Positions 25,321-36,830 of a stretch of 64,000 nucleotides of DNA are shown one piece after another (the stretch's first letter is position 1; every line of letters starts with the position of its first letter). Both the position numbers and the translations under genes were made by a program. Below the pieces are notes generated by a model. It saw only the letters and a list, made by a program, of their open reading frames with translations, had not been told where the DNA came from and made no database searches. Source of the DNA: Chloranthus sessilifolius (Eukaryota; Streptophyta; Magnoliopsida; Chloranthales; Chloranthaceae). The stretch lies in NCBI GenBank assembly GCA_021018995.1, contig CM037590.1, positions 86,336,097-86,400,096 on the forward strand, given 5' to 3'.

Positions 25321-27300
25321 ACAAGAGACATCCGAAGAGGTCCAAGGCATGTTTGATGGGTCCGCCTGGTTCAACTTGATTCTCAAACATTCATGGTGAT
25401 GGTGAGTGTACGTAAGCCCACTCATTTCGGGATATCGTTCGTACCTCAGAGCTAACAGTCCCCAAGTGCATTGCGACATTACTGGGCATAACTGCGATGA
25501 TCACAAAAAGTGTAAGCCCGCTAGCCGGGATATCATCCACTTCCTGAGGGAAATTATAGATTTGTGATGTTGAGTATTAATCTGAACCAGACAGCTCCAT
25601 GAAATGGGATGATCGATCTATGCTTCGAAATTGATGCGAAGCACGCAAAGCGAAGGTCTAATCAATGTGTCCAATCCTATGGAGTATTGACAGTTCCATT
25701 GGATTGGGCACGGGTGCCCTTACCTAGGTAAGGCTCGAAGTCTTTGGGTGAACCCATCAACCTCAATGTTATTTTAGCACGCTTTACCCAAGTGAAGCGA
25801 ATATTGATGTAGCAACACTTCTTGGGAATGCATGCCCATTTTCTGAGTGAATTTTTTTGTGTTTTCTTTTTCCGAATTTTTTGTCTTGAGGTCCCTACGC
25901 AAAGCTCAAGGACCTATGGAAACTTTATTTTTGCACAACTCTTTAAGTGGATCAATTGTCAATTGATACGCTTTAAGAGTGCGTGCGCTCTGCCGGGGAT
26001 AGGTACACCTCGGGGAGGTGTATGTTCTAGTGGTGAGGTGCTCCTGATCCACATGAACCGGAGTGCCTTAACTTGAGACAAAGCTAAAAAAGATTGGGCT
26101 AGAACCAAACATCCCTCGAAAGAGATGGCCAATTCTAGTCTCCATCCCTAATGAAATCACATCTTACTAACTATGCACAAACATACACCCATCAGGGGAA
26201 ATAAGCAGCAACATAGGCTCAAACGGAAGCCCCGACCCTAAGGTACAATTTACGAGGACAAACGACCATCCTGCAGATACCCAGACGCAAGTGCGTACAT
26301 TCCACAGGGACACCATGCCTATACAGGTTTTAGGCCTGTGTAAAAGGAAATAAAAGGGAATGAGCCCTTCGGTCTGTATGTTTGCACATAGTTTGGTTGG
26401 TGGTAATTTCATTTTTGACGGGTCAGTTTCAACTGACAATAGACTTTTCGAATGGTCTGAAGTCGGGGGCACTCTTGGTCAACATAGATCCGAAGGGGGG
26501 TGACCAGAGTGAATGCTTGGAAGGTGGGGTCAACCTACTCAGGATTTTTACTAAGCAACAACAGGTTGTTATTTCTTCTCCCTTTTTTTTGTTGTTTTTT
26601 TTCTTCCCTTTTTTTCCATGTCAGGTTGAGACTCTGGGCATGCTCAAACTGCCTTTATTTCTGTACGTATCCTTAGGCGAATCAACTTGCCATGTTGATG
26701 TACCTTAGGGACGTGTGCATTCCGGTGATGGGTCCTTGGTTTGCCTGCCGGGGGAGATCTGGGGCTAAGTGTACGCTCTGTGAGTGACCGTGATGAATGA
26801 GTTTACTTGCTGCCGGATCGTGCCCCGAGTCCCGGGAACGCTTTTAGGAACAAAGGATCGGAGATGGGTAAAATTATCTGCCTGTCGGATCAGGTATGGC
26901 GTGTCCCTGCGTAAAACGGGGTTCGAGAACTTTCGGGTGGACCCAATCATTCTGAATTGATTTAACACGTTTCTCAGAGTGGCGCAAATGCTCATTGCGA
27001 CGCTCTTTTGAGAACTAGTGTTACTTTCAGCATTTTTTCTTCCTCTTTTTTTTTCTTTTTTGTTTAGTTTTGTGGGCGCAATAGGTGGGCGCCTACGGAC
27101 CTAGATTCATTTATTGTAGCACGGTCCCTTTGGGCCAATCAAAGGGAACTCGAAGGGTTATTTGGGGATGCGTGCATCATGGGCGATGACACGTGGGCCT
27201 CCAAGGGGGGTTCGAATTGGGGTCCATAGCATACAAGGGGGGCCGTTGGGCCTCAAAATCGAAAAAGGGGGTCGGGCAGTTTAAAAACTGCCATTTTTGG
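25321..27300. other. Long 3' noncoding region of the giant element
   Basis: About 2 kb with no credible coding frame. Parts align with 62975-64000 of the second element, notably around 26260-26480 and 63730-63920, so it is a shared structural region rather than random filler. Short frames on either strand are not conserved between the two copies because of indels. Confidence 0.6.
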
Positions 27301-27303
27301 TCG

Positions 27304-27372
27304 GGCGTATATAATATATATGCCTGACCAAAATCTGGCGAAAAATGGTCGGGCGTATATATTATATACGCC
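27304..27372. repeat. Palindrome pair upstream of the antisense PMD gene
   Basis: Two copies of the same 21-bp palindrome at 27304 (one mismatch) and 27352 (perfect), spaced 48. The spacer begins CTGACCA and ends TGGTCG, itself an inverted repeat. They lie about 100 bp before the untranslated first exon of the gene. Confidence 0.95.
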
Positions 27373-27419
27373 CGTTTAAAATCTGGTAGTTACGAAATTG
27401 CCCGAGCCTGAGCACAAAA

Positions 27420-28736
27420 GGGGCCCCCCTTTTCAAATTCTCTCTTCCTCCCTCCTTTCTTCTTGAGTCCGGGACAACCCCTTAGGGTTTTTTCATTTGA
27501 TTTGGCTTGAGTTCTAATACCGGCGGTCGCGGGTGTGGATCGAAAGGCGCTTATCCTCCGCCGCTATTCGTTTTTCTCTCCCATTGAAGGTAACCATTAT
27601 CCTTCCTTTACTTTCCCTTTGCATTTTGATAATATTATTGTTTGATGCTTTTCTTTTTCTTTTATGGTGAAATGTTTTTTTTTTCATTTTCATTTAACAT
27701 ATGTGATGCCTATGTTCCTTTTCTCTTGGTTTTGTTTTTGTTGTTTTCCTTAGGCCTATTTTTTTCATCTATCATTTATTCATCTCATCCTATTTTCTCT
27801 TTCTTTTTTGTTTTCGATGGATTAATGCATCTTATTTGATGGATTGGTGCCTCTTTTTTTTTTTTTTTTAGCGCATACATATTTTAGTATTATTATTTAT
27901 TATGTTTTTTTTTGTTTGTTTTTTGTTTTTTTTTTTTTGGATTAGTGTGCACACACATTTTTTTTTTTGTTTGTTGATGGGTTAGTACATTTATACACAC
28001 ACATTTCTTTTGTTTTGGATTAATACGCACACACACATTTTTTTTGTTAATGGGTCAGTACACACACCTTTTATTTTTGTTTTTCTTTTTGGCATGGTAC
28101 ACGCATTTTTTTTTTTTAGGTTAGTACACATACAAACATATTTTTTTGGATTAGTACACTCGCACATGGTTATTTTTTGTACACACACAAATCTCTTTTT
28201 CGGATTGGTACCTACACACACATGGTTTGTTTTTTTTGTTTTTAGTACACACACGCATCTCTTTTTTTGGATTGGTATATACACGTGGGTTTTTTTTGGT
28301 TTTTAGTACACACACACACCTCTTTTTTTTTGTTTGGATCAGTATATACACATGGTTTTTTCTTTTGGTTTTTAGTATACACACGCACCTTCTTTTTTGG
28401 TTTGGATCAGTTTATACACATGATTTTTTCTTTTGGTTTTTAGTACACACACCTCTTTTTCTTGGATTAGTATACATTCACACATGGTTTTTTTTTTTTA
28501 GTACACACACACACCTCTCTTTTTTTGGTTGGATTAGATCAGTATACATTCACACATGATTTTTTTTTGCTTTTAGCACACACACGCACCTCTTTTTTTT
28601 GGATTAGTATACATTCACACATGGATTTTTTTTTTTGCTGTTGTTATTTTTTGGGATTAGTGCATATATATTTTTTTTCTTTCTTCCCTTTTTTGTTGGC
28701 AATCTTCTCATATGCTGATGCGTCTCATATTTTCAG
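27420..28736 (+). other. Untranslated exon 1 and long intron 1 of the antisense PMD gene
   Basis: A pyrimidine-rich leader (27420-27589) ends at a good donor, GAAG|GTAACC. The intron runs to the acceptor TTTTCAG at 28736, two bases before the first ATG. Within the intron, 27840-28690 is a degenerate minisatellite of T-tracts alternating with CACACACA-type runs and GGATTAGTA words. Long frames through this stretch are low-complexity artefacts. The exon limits are inferred from splice signals only. Confidence 0.55.
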
Positions 28737-28737
28737 G

Positions 28738-31142
28738 ATGTCTGGTGACGAAGGGCATGATCAGCAAGAAGGGCTGGAGATGGCCTATGGCCCCCATGGG
28801 GAATAGCTCATTGTGTCTCAGCGCTCCTCCCAGCCTTGGTATGAAATGCAAGGCGAGGCCGCCCATACCGGCCTCCTCTACTGCCAGCACACCCATATGT
28901 CCAACTTCGGGATTGTTGGTCAGGTAAACAGTTGAGCCCCCTCCTCTTTTCCGCTTTTGTTTTCCTTTGATGCCCTCATTATACTGGCTTGCCCTTACCT
29001 GATTGGCACCTTCTGCTTGCAGCCCCTGCCGCACATTATGTTCCGAGGCGGTTGGTTTGATCTCCAGCGTCTTGTGCTTTACCTTCCCCCAGTGGTGAAG
29101 GATCTACTCACTGCTGCCGGTTTCGGGGACTTCATTTCGTTCCCCGCCGTGAGGGCCGATACGGCCTATTTAAAGGCACTGATAGAGCGTTTTCACCCCG
29201 AGACCATGACATTTCACATGGCCGTGGCAGAGATGGCCTTCACACCGGCGGACTGGTCTATGATCACTGGGGTCCGTATCGGAGGGGTGCCCGTGGTACC
29301 TACCCGCACACCAGGTAAGGAGGAGGTGATTCAACTGATAGGGGCTTACCTATCCTCAGGGAATGTTCGGGGTTCTGAGGTCAAGCTATCCTGGCTAGTT
29401 GATCAGTTTGGGCCTCATGAGCTAGTGGACCAGGGTCAGCCCGACATGGATATTTATATCGAGCCTGCGCGCGCACTTATGTTGGCCCGCATCTCCTTGT
29501 TGTTCCTCCTGGGCAAGACTCTCCTCTCCAACACCAGTTGAGGGTGAGTCTTGCTGTCCCTGCTCAGCCTGATGGTGAATTGGGAGACCGTGCATCAATT
29601 TGATTGGGGCGGCGCGGGCTACGCTATACTCATGTCCAGCCTAAAGCGAGCCGTTCTTGGGGAGTCTAGCTCCATTATGGGTTTCTGGCCTGCCATTGAG
29701 GTATCTTATCCTTTGGTTTAGGTTTGTTCAATTTTCTTTTATAGCATACCTGTCTTTATCTGCCTGCTTTCTCAGATCTGGGGGTACCTTCACTTCCAAC
29801 CGGGTCGCCCTCTGCTTCAATCTGAAATTGCTACATTCCCCCTCATGAGTAACTGGCACGTGGGTCGCCGTCGGGACGTAGGATGAAGCACTTGGAGTTA
29901 GGGCTGCACTCTCAGTTCGACATGTTGATCCCGGAGCAGGTAAAACAATTTCCCATTTATAAATTTGATAGCTCAGCTCTCGTGTGCTAGGGGTTCTGAC
30001 CAAACGTGTGTATCCCCTCCCTGTTTTCTCTTCTTTTGCAGGTCATCCTCGACCCTTACATAGGATCTCCCTTCTGGAACTTGGCCTCGGTGGGTCCTCG
30101 CTTCTTGCTGGACCGGCGCATCATCTTCCTCTACGGGTCCTGGACTAGGGCCTACTATCTAGGGGAGAGAGTGGTTCATCAGTATCGCCCTCTTTTTGCC
30201 GTGCCCCAAGATCCTCCTGCCGATGTGTTGGCTCCGAAAGGTTCCATTGAGGAGCTTACTGCTCACTTTCTTCACCATGGGGTTCCTATCGATGACCTTC
30301 TCCTGCCTGGGGGGTATCAGTCGTGGTACGATTCCCTGCCCTATCACTTCTTGCTGCCCCGCTTCATGCCTGGTGCTAACTTTTTAGCTTTCGGTGGGCC
30401 GCAATCTCAGGTAATGCCCCTTTTCTCTTTTTATTCAGTAGCTTTCATGTGGTTACTTTGATTGACCTGCCACCTTTAATGATAAAATGTTTCTTTCTAC
30501 AGTTTGAGTAGGGCGGCGACTCAGATGAGAGGGATGAGGAGGTTGCTCCTTACGATGCTGCAGGTGCTGGACCCTCCGATCCTTCCGGGGCTGGTGCTTC
30601 AGGAGTGGCTTCAGGTGCTGGACCCTCTGACCCCTCTGGTGCTGGTGCTTCTGGTAGTTCACCCTCTGAGGTCCAGGGGACTTTCAGGCATTTGGACGAT
30701 GCTTTCTTGTCGCGCGTGTGCGCCAATGTGGCCGAGAAAGCGCGCATCTCTGCTGAGGCTATCCAGGTCCCACCTCCTGAGCTGATTCCTGGGGTAATCT
30801 TTATCTTGTTGCTTTGTTCTCGTGACTAACACCTCCTTTTCCTTACTGGCCAGGATTATGAGTCGGTAGTGAGTCAAGCCGAATATTATCGTAACCTTGT
30901 TGGGCTTAGGGAGACCGAAGTGGTGAGTGAATGCTGACCCAACCTAGTCATTTTCCTTATTTACTTTCCGCCTGTTTCTCTACCTGATGGCTTTTGGTGT
31001 GTCACTGCAGCGTGCTCATGAGAAGGAGTCGCGCTCTTTGCTCAATCGTATCTCTCAGGCGTGGACTCGGGTGGGGGAGACTCGTACCTTTCAAAGTGCG
31101 AGCCGGCGCCGAAAGAAATCGAAGGGAGCTGCCCAGGAGTAG
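28738..31142 (+). pseudogene. Antisense gene 1: plant mobile domain (PMD/MAIN-like) protein, seven coding exons
   Basis: Inferred coding exons: 28737-28923, 29023-29700, 29776-29939, 30042-30410, 30503-30793, 30854-30922, 31011-31142. Every junction has GT/AG signals and phase 0. The joined product begins MSGDEGHDQQ. It carries PMD hallmarks (LPPVVKDLLTAAGF, RFHPETMTFHM, the WSMITGVRIGG word, a D..Y......ARALML..ISLLFLLG segment, GSPFWNLASVGP, WYDSLPYHFLLP). A Gly/Ala/Ser/Pro repeat and a short Arg/Lys-rich coiled tail end it. PMD proteins act in plant chromatin silencing or are carried by transposons. Here it lies antisense to gag-pol. Stops at 28804 (TAG), 29539 and 29545 (TGA) and 30509 (TAG), plus one frameshift near 29880, disable it. 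The three domain calls are from memory of the family. Confidence 0.8.
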
Positions 31143-31471
31143 TTTTTTTTTTCTGAAAAAGTTGACACAATGAGACAATTTAAACTTTTGATTTATTTGG
31201 GATATGTAATAACTTTAAACAACAACAGTTTTTTTTTATGGTTTTATAATTTTTATGGTTTATATGACTGTTTTATTTGGTTATCTCTTTGCTTTGGTGG
31301 TTTCCTCTCTCCTTTTCTTGCTTGAAATGAACCGGCACCTCTCCAATGATGAGGTTGATCATGCAGGTGACTCTCCGTATGCAACCTATGGGCGAAATAA
31401 AACTACGTTCCCCTTTGGGGAAAAACAGGCCAGTGTGAGGGGGGGGCCTTACCAGCCCTGGCTTCAAAGTG

Positions 31472-31635
31472 GGCGTATATAATATATACGCCAGGCAAAT
31501 GTTCAGCAATCAATAGCCGGGCGTATATATTATATACGCCTGACCAATCCACAGTAAAAATGGCCGGGCGTATATATTATATACGCCTGGCAAAATGATT
31601 TAAACTTTTGCCTTGGCGTATATAATATATACTCC
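31472..31635. repeat. Palindrome array upstream of the second antisense gene (4 copies)
   Basis: Copies start at 31472, 31520, 31567 and 31615 (spacing 48, 47, 48). The first three are perfect; the last has one mismatch. They lie 178-340 bp before the ATG at 31813 and after the stop of antisense gene 1. Confidence 0.95.
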
Positions 31636-31812
31636 TGTTATATTCTGGGCCGAGCGGGCTCATTGTAATCCGAGCCTGGTCCCCCCCTGCCTCTTCCTCT
31701 ATCTTAGTTTGGCCCTTTTGCCCTTCTTTTTTTTCTTTTCCTTTCCTCTCTTTTTCTGGTGGGTCCATCGCCATACATTGACTGATTTTACCAAGAACAT
31801 CTTTGTACGTCG

Positions 31813-33324
31813 ATGGACCCGCCTTTGAAAATGGGCCTAAGTTCTCATACGGGGGCCGATATACTTCCCTGTTTGGACCCGGGGCCCAACTTTTTGCAAA
31901 AATGGCATGATAGTTTGGCTGAGAGCGAGCTTGCTATTCTAAATTGCCTCGGGTTGTCCCGCCTTTCCTCTCTCCTTGCTGTTCCTCTGTTGCCCAACCT
32001 ACTACAAGGGGCTTTGGCATCATGGGACCATAGGGCCCATGTCTTTAAATTTGGGTCTAGGGAGCTAACCCCAACTTTGGAAGAGCTAGACTCCATCACG
32101 GGCCTGAAGATGCATCGAGGCCTTGCCAAAGTAGTGCCCAAACCGGGGAATGCAAAGACGGTCCACGCGGTCCTCGGCTAAAAAAGGGGTGGATATGAGA
32201 AGTGTTTCTCCGGAGGGCCCACCAGGTGTTCGGTGAAATTCCTGAGAGAACTTTTCGGTGACTCGAGCCTTCGAAAATTGCCTATTCGAGATCCCTTCAA
32301 TGTAAAGGCCTTTGCCCTTTATTTGTTGTCGAAAGTTCTCTTCTTCACTGGGGGTGAGAACTTTTCCCTTGGACTATGTGATGTCTTGACCAAATTGGAG
32401 GGAGGTCGCTCATTGGTACACCTAGTCCTGGCGGAGATGTATCGAGGCTTGGATGCTGCGGCCTCGGGCCGGGTTGGGATTCTCAGCGGGAGCCCGCTCC
32501 TTGTTCAGATCTGGTTAGGAGTGCATTTGGCTATCATGGGTCTTGTGTCGAGATTCTGCTTGATTAGAGGGGATGTGGCTCGGGGCTTTCTGATTCGGAA
32601 TTCGAGACTACCTTGTGGGAGCGTCGAGGAATTGAGCCTGTGGCTATCTGATGCGGAGCTGACCTGGCAGCATCCCTGGATGGACGACACCTTTCCGATT
32701 GTCCACTCTAGGGATTGTGAGGGTATAACACTTTTGGGGTTGACTGGTAGCACATACTACTTCCCATCTCGGGTGCTTCGTCAATTCGGGTATACTCAAC
32801 ATGTGCCGTGTACTGCAAGGCCACCTTTGTGCTCTCTGATATTATCTCGAGGTTCTCTTAGCGATCTTGATCGCATAGCTGCCCTCTGGGAAACCCGCCA
32901 ATCGGCGCATATGTGCAGCTTGGTTCAGGGGGGCGTCGTCTCTCCTGATTACGAGGTTTGGCTGGCATCTGAGGAATTACCTGCCCCTAGCCCAGTTTCG
33001 GTAGATGTGATAGAGACAGGGCCCTGGCCATGTAAGGAAGCGACGCTTTGGACCAGGATCAAGTCTCTTTTTACAGAGAAGCTAGTTTTGACCGAGGCTT
33101 TGGAGAAAGAAAGGGTCAGAGCGAAGATTGCAGAAGTGAGAGCTGCCACAGGTGAGAGTGAGGTTCTTCGATTGACTGGGCTTTTGACTGAGTCTCGCAG
33201 CGCAGCTGAAGCTTCACGGAGATGACAGAAGAGTCTTCATGGTAGGTGGATGTCTGATCGAGATGCCCACGAGGAATCTTTGCTTGCAGAGATTAGCGCT
33301 TTGAAGCGTGCTCTCTGCCCTTGA
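31813..33324 (+). pseudogene. Antisense gene 2: PMD-related, DUF7745-like protein
   Basis: A single-exon frame of about 504 codons, broken only by TAA at 32179-32181 and TGA at 33223-33225, both explicable as C-to-T changes (CAA, CGA). It ends at TGA 33322-33324. Words in order are FKFGSRELTPTLEELDSITGL, a long helical middle (LVHLVLAEMYRGL, LLVQIWLGVHLAI), LTWQHPWMDD, GSTYYFPSRVLRQFGY, then a C-terminal coiled coil rich in Glu, Lys and Arg. The order recalls the plant DUF7745/PMD group that is common in Tat-type elements. Function is unknown. It shares the antisense arrangement and the upstream palindromes with gene 1 but not its sequence in detail. Confidence 0.75.
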
Positions 33325-33626
33325 CCTGTTCCTGCACATATCGTAGATCATATACACGGGGGGAGGAATGCCCCCTAACAGAGATCTCTTTTTGGGTTAT
33401 TTTATCCTTCTTTTTTTTGTCATATATATACAGATATATATATATATTTTTTGGTTTTTTATCTGTAAAGAAAGCGGCAAAATAGAAAGTGTGTCATGTC
33501 GTTATCTTTTTGGGACGTTACACTCTGCAGGCAACACTGTAAGAAATGGAATGAAATCTTTACATACATATATTTTTCGCATTTTTTTTTTCTTTTTGTA
33601 CGTTTCGCAATGTAACACTTTTTATG
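33325..33626 (+). other. Short AT-rich spacer after antisense gene 2
   Basis: T-rich, with a TATATATATAT run near 33424-33448. No coding sequence was seen. Confidence 0.5.
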
Positions 33627-34075
33627 GAGATTTTCTCTTTCACAAAGTGGGGTTTTTTTTTTTTTTTATGGGAAAGGGAAATCTATTTTCTTTTATGAAA
33701 TTTTCTCCTCCACAGTGTGGGGCTTTTCATGGGAAAGGGAAATCTATTTTCTTTTTTGACATTTTCTCCTCCACAGTGTGGGGCTTTTTATGGGAAAGGG
33801 AAATCTATTTTCTTTTTTGAAATTTTCTCCTCCACAGTGTGGGGCTTTTTATGGGAAAGGAAAATCTATTTTTTTTTTTAAATTTTCTCCTTCACAGTGT
33901 GGGGCTTTTTATGGGAAAGGAAAATCTATTATCTTTTTTGAAATTTTCCCCTCCATAGTGTGGGGCTTTTTATGGGAAAGGAAAATCTATTATCTTTTTT
34001 TTCGAAATTTTCTCCTCCACAGTGTGGGGCTTTTTATGGGAAAGGGAAATCTATTATCTTTTTTTGAAATTTTGT
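33627..34075. repeat. Seven tandem repeats of about 61 bp
   Basis: Units contain TCCTCCACAGTGTGGGGC, then TTTTTATGGGAAAGG and a T-rich tail. The CCACAGTGTGG core is at about 33709, 33770, 33831, 33892, 33953 (changed to CCATAGTGTGG) and 34016. The first unit is divergent. The core is an 11-bp palindrome. The run lies between antisense gene 2 and integrase. Confidence 0.9.
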
Positions 34076-35231
34076 GTTTTTTCCTTCTTTTCTTTTGGAT
34101 CTTTTGTGATGCCGGTAACTACAAGGCCAAACCAGCGGGTCCCCTTTTTTTTTTTTTAGCATGGTTGAACCCTCTTCGTGAGATACAGATTTTTCCTTTA
34201 AACGTGGGAAGGTCAGCTTCCCAGGGATTAATCTAGTCTTCTGTCTTTTCCTTTGGTCATGCGTCAGACGCCACGGTAGAGACGACATACTTGATCGGGA
34301 TATGATCCAATTTTCACATGAGTGGCCCAGTAAAGAGAAGAGGCTCAAGGGGTCCAAACAAAAGCAGGCAGGCTAGGACATGTCTTCTCCTAATCTCTCT
34401 TTTCTTGACATTTTTGCTCATAGCACCCAAGACGAGTTTTCGCCATGCCTGTCATCCCTGTTTTTACCCGTAGCGCCCTTTCGGGTTTTCACTACATCCA
34501 TGGGTTCGCTTTCTTACCCCAGGTGCCCTTTCAAGTTTTCACCTGGTCCGCGTGAGTTTGCTGTTTTTACCCGTGGTGCCCTTGCGGGTTTTCACCACGT
34601 CCGTCTTGCTTTGAACCCAAATTAATAATTTTTTCTTTTTCTTTTCTCTTCTTTTCTTTTCTCTCTCTCTTTTTTTTTTAGAACCAGAAGGCCACGACAT
34701 GGACGTCGATTCTGTCATAGCTGGCTGAATGAAGTTCTGTGTGGTTTGTTAACTTAGCTTGTTCTGATGCAGTAGATGCTATGACCGCTTGGGGACCTTA
34801 AAGAGGGCTTTCTTTCGGGTTGTAATGTGGCCGGGGTTCAAACGGGTTGGGTTTTTCTGGGGATTCGGATCTAAGTTTTGAGTGAATTCTAGATTCAGGG
34901 ACTCCTCTTTATTTCTGAAGGTTTTTTATGCCCCAGTCATTTCTTTTTTCTTGGTCCCCCTCTCTTTTTTTTTGAGGAGTTTTGCTTTTTTCTTCTTTTT
35001 TTCCTTTTTTGGTTTGGATTTTTCCTCTTTCCTCTTTTCTCTTTTTTTCTTGGAATTTTGGGTGGGGTATATGAAAGAAATGGTTATTGGCCCGACGTGT
35101 GTAGCAAAAAGGGTGAAGGTTTTCAGGGAATATTTCTTTTGGGCTACTTGACATTGAAATGATGGCCTCTTTTATGGGGCCCTTAAGCGGTCACGCATCT
35201 ACTTTTATCGAAACTTACCTTGTCCCAAGAC
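34076..35231. other. Spacer between the 61-bp repeats and integrase
   Basis: No coding sequence is supported. It contains three hairpin-forming repeats (34465-34600), a T/C-rich run (34620-34680) and another pyrimidine-rich run (34930-35060). In the element's direction this is the start of the region downstream of pol. Confidence 0.5.
34465..34600. repeat. Three hairpin-forming repeats with changing stems
   Basis: Units of about 54 bp share TTACCC, GCCCTT and GTTTTCAC. Stems are GTAG/CTAC (near 34470 and 34492), CCAGGTG/CACCTGG (34519-34525 and 34540-34546) and CGTGGTG/CACCACG (34572-34578 and 34593-34599). Confidence 0.75.
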
Positions 35232-36271
35232 CTATGAGTAGAACTTGCGGAGGTATCCAGCGTTGATGGGCTCAGGAAAGTGGTCTCCGTCCATGGTAGC
35301 GAGGCGAACGGCGTATCCTGGCAAAACCTCTCGGATGACGTAGGGTCCTTCCCAATTTGGCTTAAACTTCCCTCTCGGATCGACGTGGAGAGACGAAATT
35401 TTTTTCTTCAGTACAGTGTCTCCTACCTTCAGATCTCGGCCGCGGACGTGCTTATTGTAAGCACGTGCAATTCTCCTTTGATAGACCTGAGTGTGGTACA
35501 AGGCTAGGAGTCTTTTCTCGTCAATCAAGTCTAGCTGCTCAAAACGAGCTCTTTCCTTGTCAGTTTCAGGTAGATGGGATTCCAAATGTATGCGGAGCAA
35601 CGGTACCTCGACCTCAACGGGTAGCACGGCCTCGATTCCATACGCAAGGGAGAATGGTGTTGCCCCTGTCGCGGTACGGATAGACGTTCTATAGGCCCAA
35701 AGTGCGAAGGGTAACTGCTCACTCCAATCTCTATAGATAACTACCATCTTCTCTAGGATGCAGATCAGAGTTTTGTTGGTTGCCTCCACAGCTCCATTCG
35801 TCTGAGGCCTGTACGGGGATGAGCGATGATGCTTGATCTTGTACCGCTCACACAAGGCCCGAATGTGCCTATTAGCGAAATTAGTGCCATTATCAGTGAT
35901 GATATCTTTGGGTACGCCGAATCTGTAAATGATGTTGTTCTTGATGAATTTCTCAACATGACTAGCCTTAATGCTCGTATAGGAGGCTGCCTCTACCCAT
36001 TTTGTGAAGTATTCCACAGCGACGAGGATGAATTGATGTCCATTGGAAGCTTTAGGATTGGTCTTAACGGCCAAGGAGTGGCCATGCTGTGTAAGTCAAT
36101 GGTCGGAGCGTGCATTAAGCTGGAGTGCTCTTGGCATTTGTAGCACTTCTGTACGTGCTTGCAGCAATCGGTCTCCAAAGTGGTCCAAAAGTATCCCTGC
36201 CTTAGAATTTTCTTGGCGAGCATGTGTCCACTGACGTGTGCCCCGCAGACTCCCTCATGGATCTCTCTCAT
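35232..36271 (-). pseudogene. pol: Integrase of the giant element
   Basis: The N-terminal HHCC finger lies at 36070-36271 (words EIHEGVCGAHVSGH and CYKCQEH). The core is in the frame starting at 36074, with GHQFILVAVEYFTKW, ITDNGTNF and RPQTNGAVEATNK. In that numbering the second Asp is residue 61 and the Glu residue 97, the expected D-x35-E spacing. The position of the first catalytic Asp reads Glu (residue 21, codon GAA at 36012-36014). The C-terminal part contains DPRGKFKPNWEGPY and ends at a stop at 35232. Finger and core are in different frames, so at least one frameshift is present. It would catalyse strand transfer of the cDNA into chromosomal DNA. Confidence 0.9.
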
Positions 36272-36346
36272 GATCTCAATCGTTTCTTTCTGGGTTAGGC
36301 ATCAGAGCAGAATGTTGTTGTGAGACCGTCTATACAGGAGGCCACC

Positions 36347-36830
36347 TCAAACGACGTAGTTTGTTGCCAATCGCTGGATGGTGCATCTGTCTACCTTTGA
36401 TGTTCCATCCAGGACAGTTCGGCTCTCGAGGAAATTCTTGATGTCTGAGAACCAGGGTGGTTCATCATCTATCTCTGCAGGTCCTTCGATCAGGTGATAG
36501 AAAGCCGGTTCGTTCCTCTGCTCTATCATGATCGGCTTCATCACAACTCCGTATGGAATCTCGACCATAGAGGCCAGGGTAGCCAGGGCATCAGCAAACC
36601 AATTTCTTGCTCGTGACACATAAGAGAAGGTGACTTCTTTGAAGCAGATTATCAGATCCTCCAGATGTTCATGGTATGGGATCAGTTTCTCATCCTTTGT
36701 CTTCCAATCCTCGTTGGTCTGGCATATAATTAACTGTGAATCTCCAAAGACCCTAAGGTGAGTTATATTTAGATCAAGAGCCATCAGAAACCCATACAGC
36801 CCTCATACTCGCCATATTGTTGGTGCATGG
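36347..36830 (-). pseudogene. pol: Second (archaeal-type) RNase H of the giant element
   Basis: The words MALDLNITHLRVFGDSQLI, YHEHLEDLI and NWFADALATLASM are typical of the extra RNase H that Tat-lineage elements carry between the usual RNase H and integrase. The preceding residues (TNNMA and a MALDL word, about 36770-36830) are frameshifted relative to the rest. It would presumably help remove RNA from the DNA hybrid. Dual RNase H is a key reason for the Tat/Ogre assignment. Confidence 0.8.

Noticed and set aside
26167..26472. Minus-strand 101-residue frame in the 3' region with weak similarity near 63662-63856
   Set aside because: The two sequences align as DNA but indels break the frame, so conserved noncoding DNA is likelier.
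28010..28806. Long overlapping open frames on both strands in the T/CA-rich stretch
   Set aside because: They follow from low-complexity repeats without stop codons, lie in an inferred intron, and match no family.
24681..31635. CRISPR-like reading of the evenly spaced palindromes
   Set aside because: Plant nuclear retrotransposon context, similar spacers within clusters, and no associated genes; it is a minisatellite.
33368..34236. 150-residue plus-strand frames over the 61-bp repeats
   Set aside because: Phe-rich repeat translations caused by tandem DNA; no start context or domain.
35826..36143. Plus-strand frame over integrase
   Set aside because: Shadow of the clear integrase core on the minus strand.
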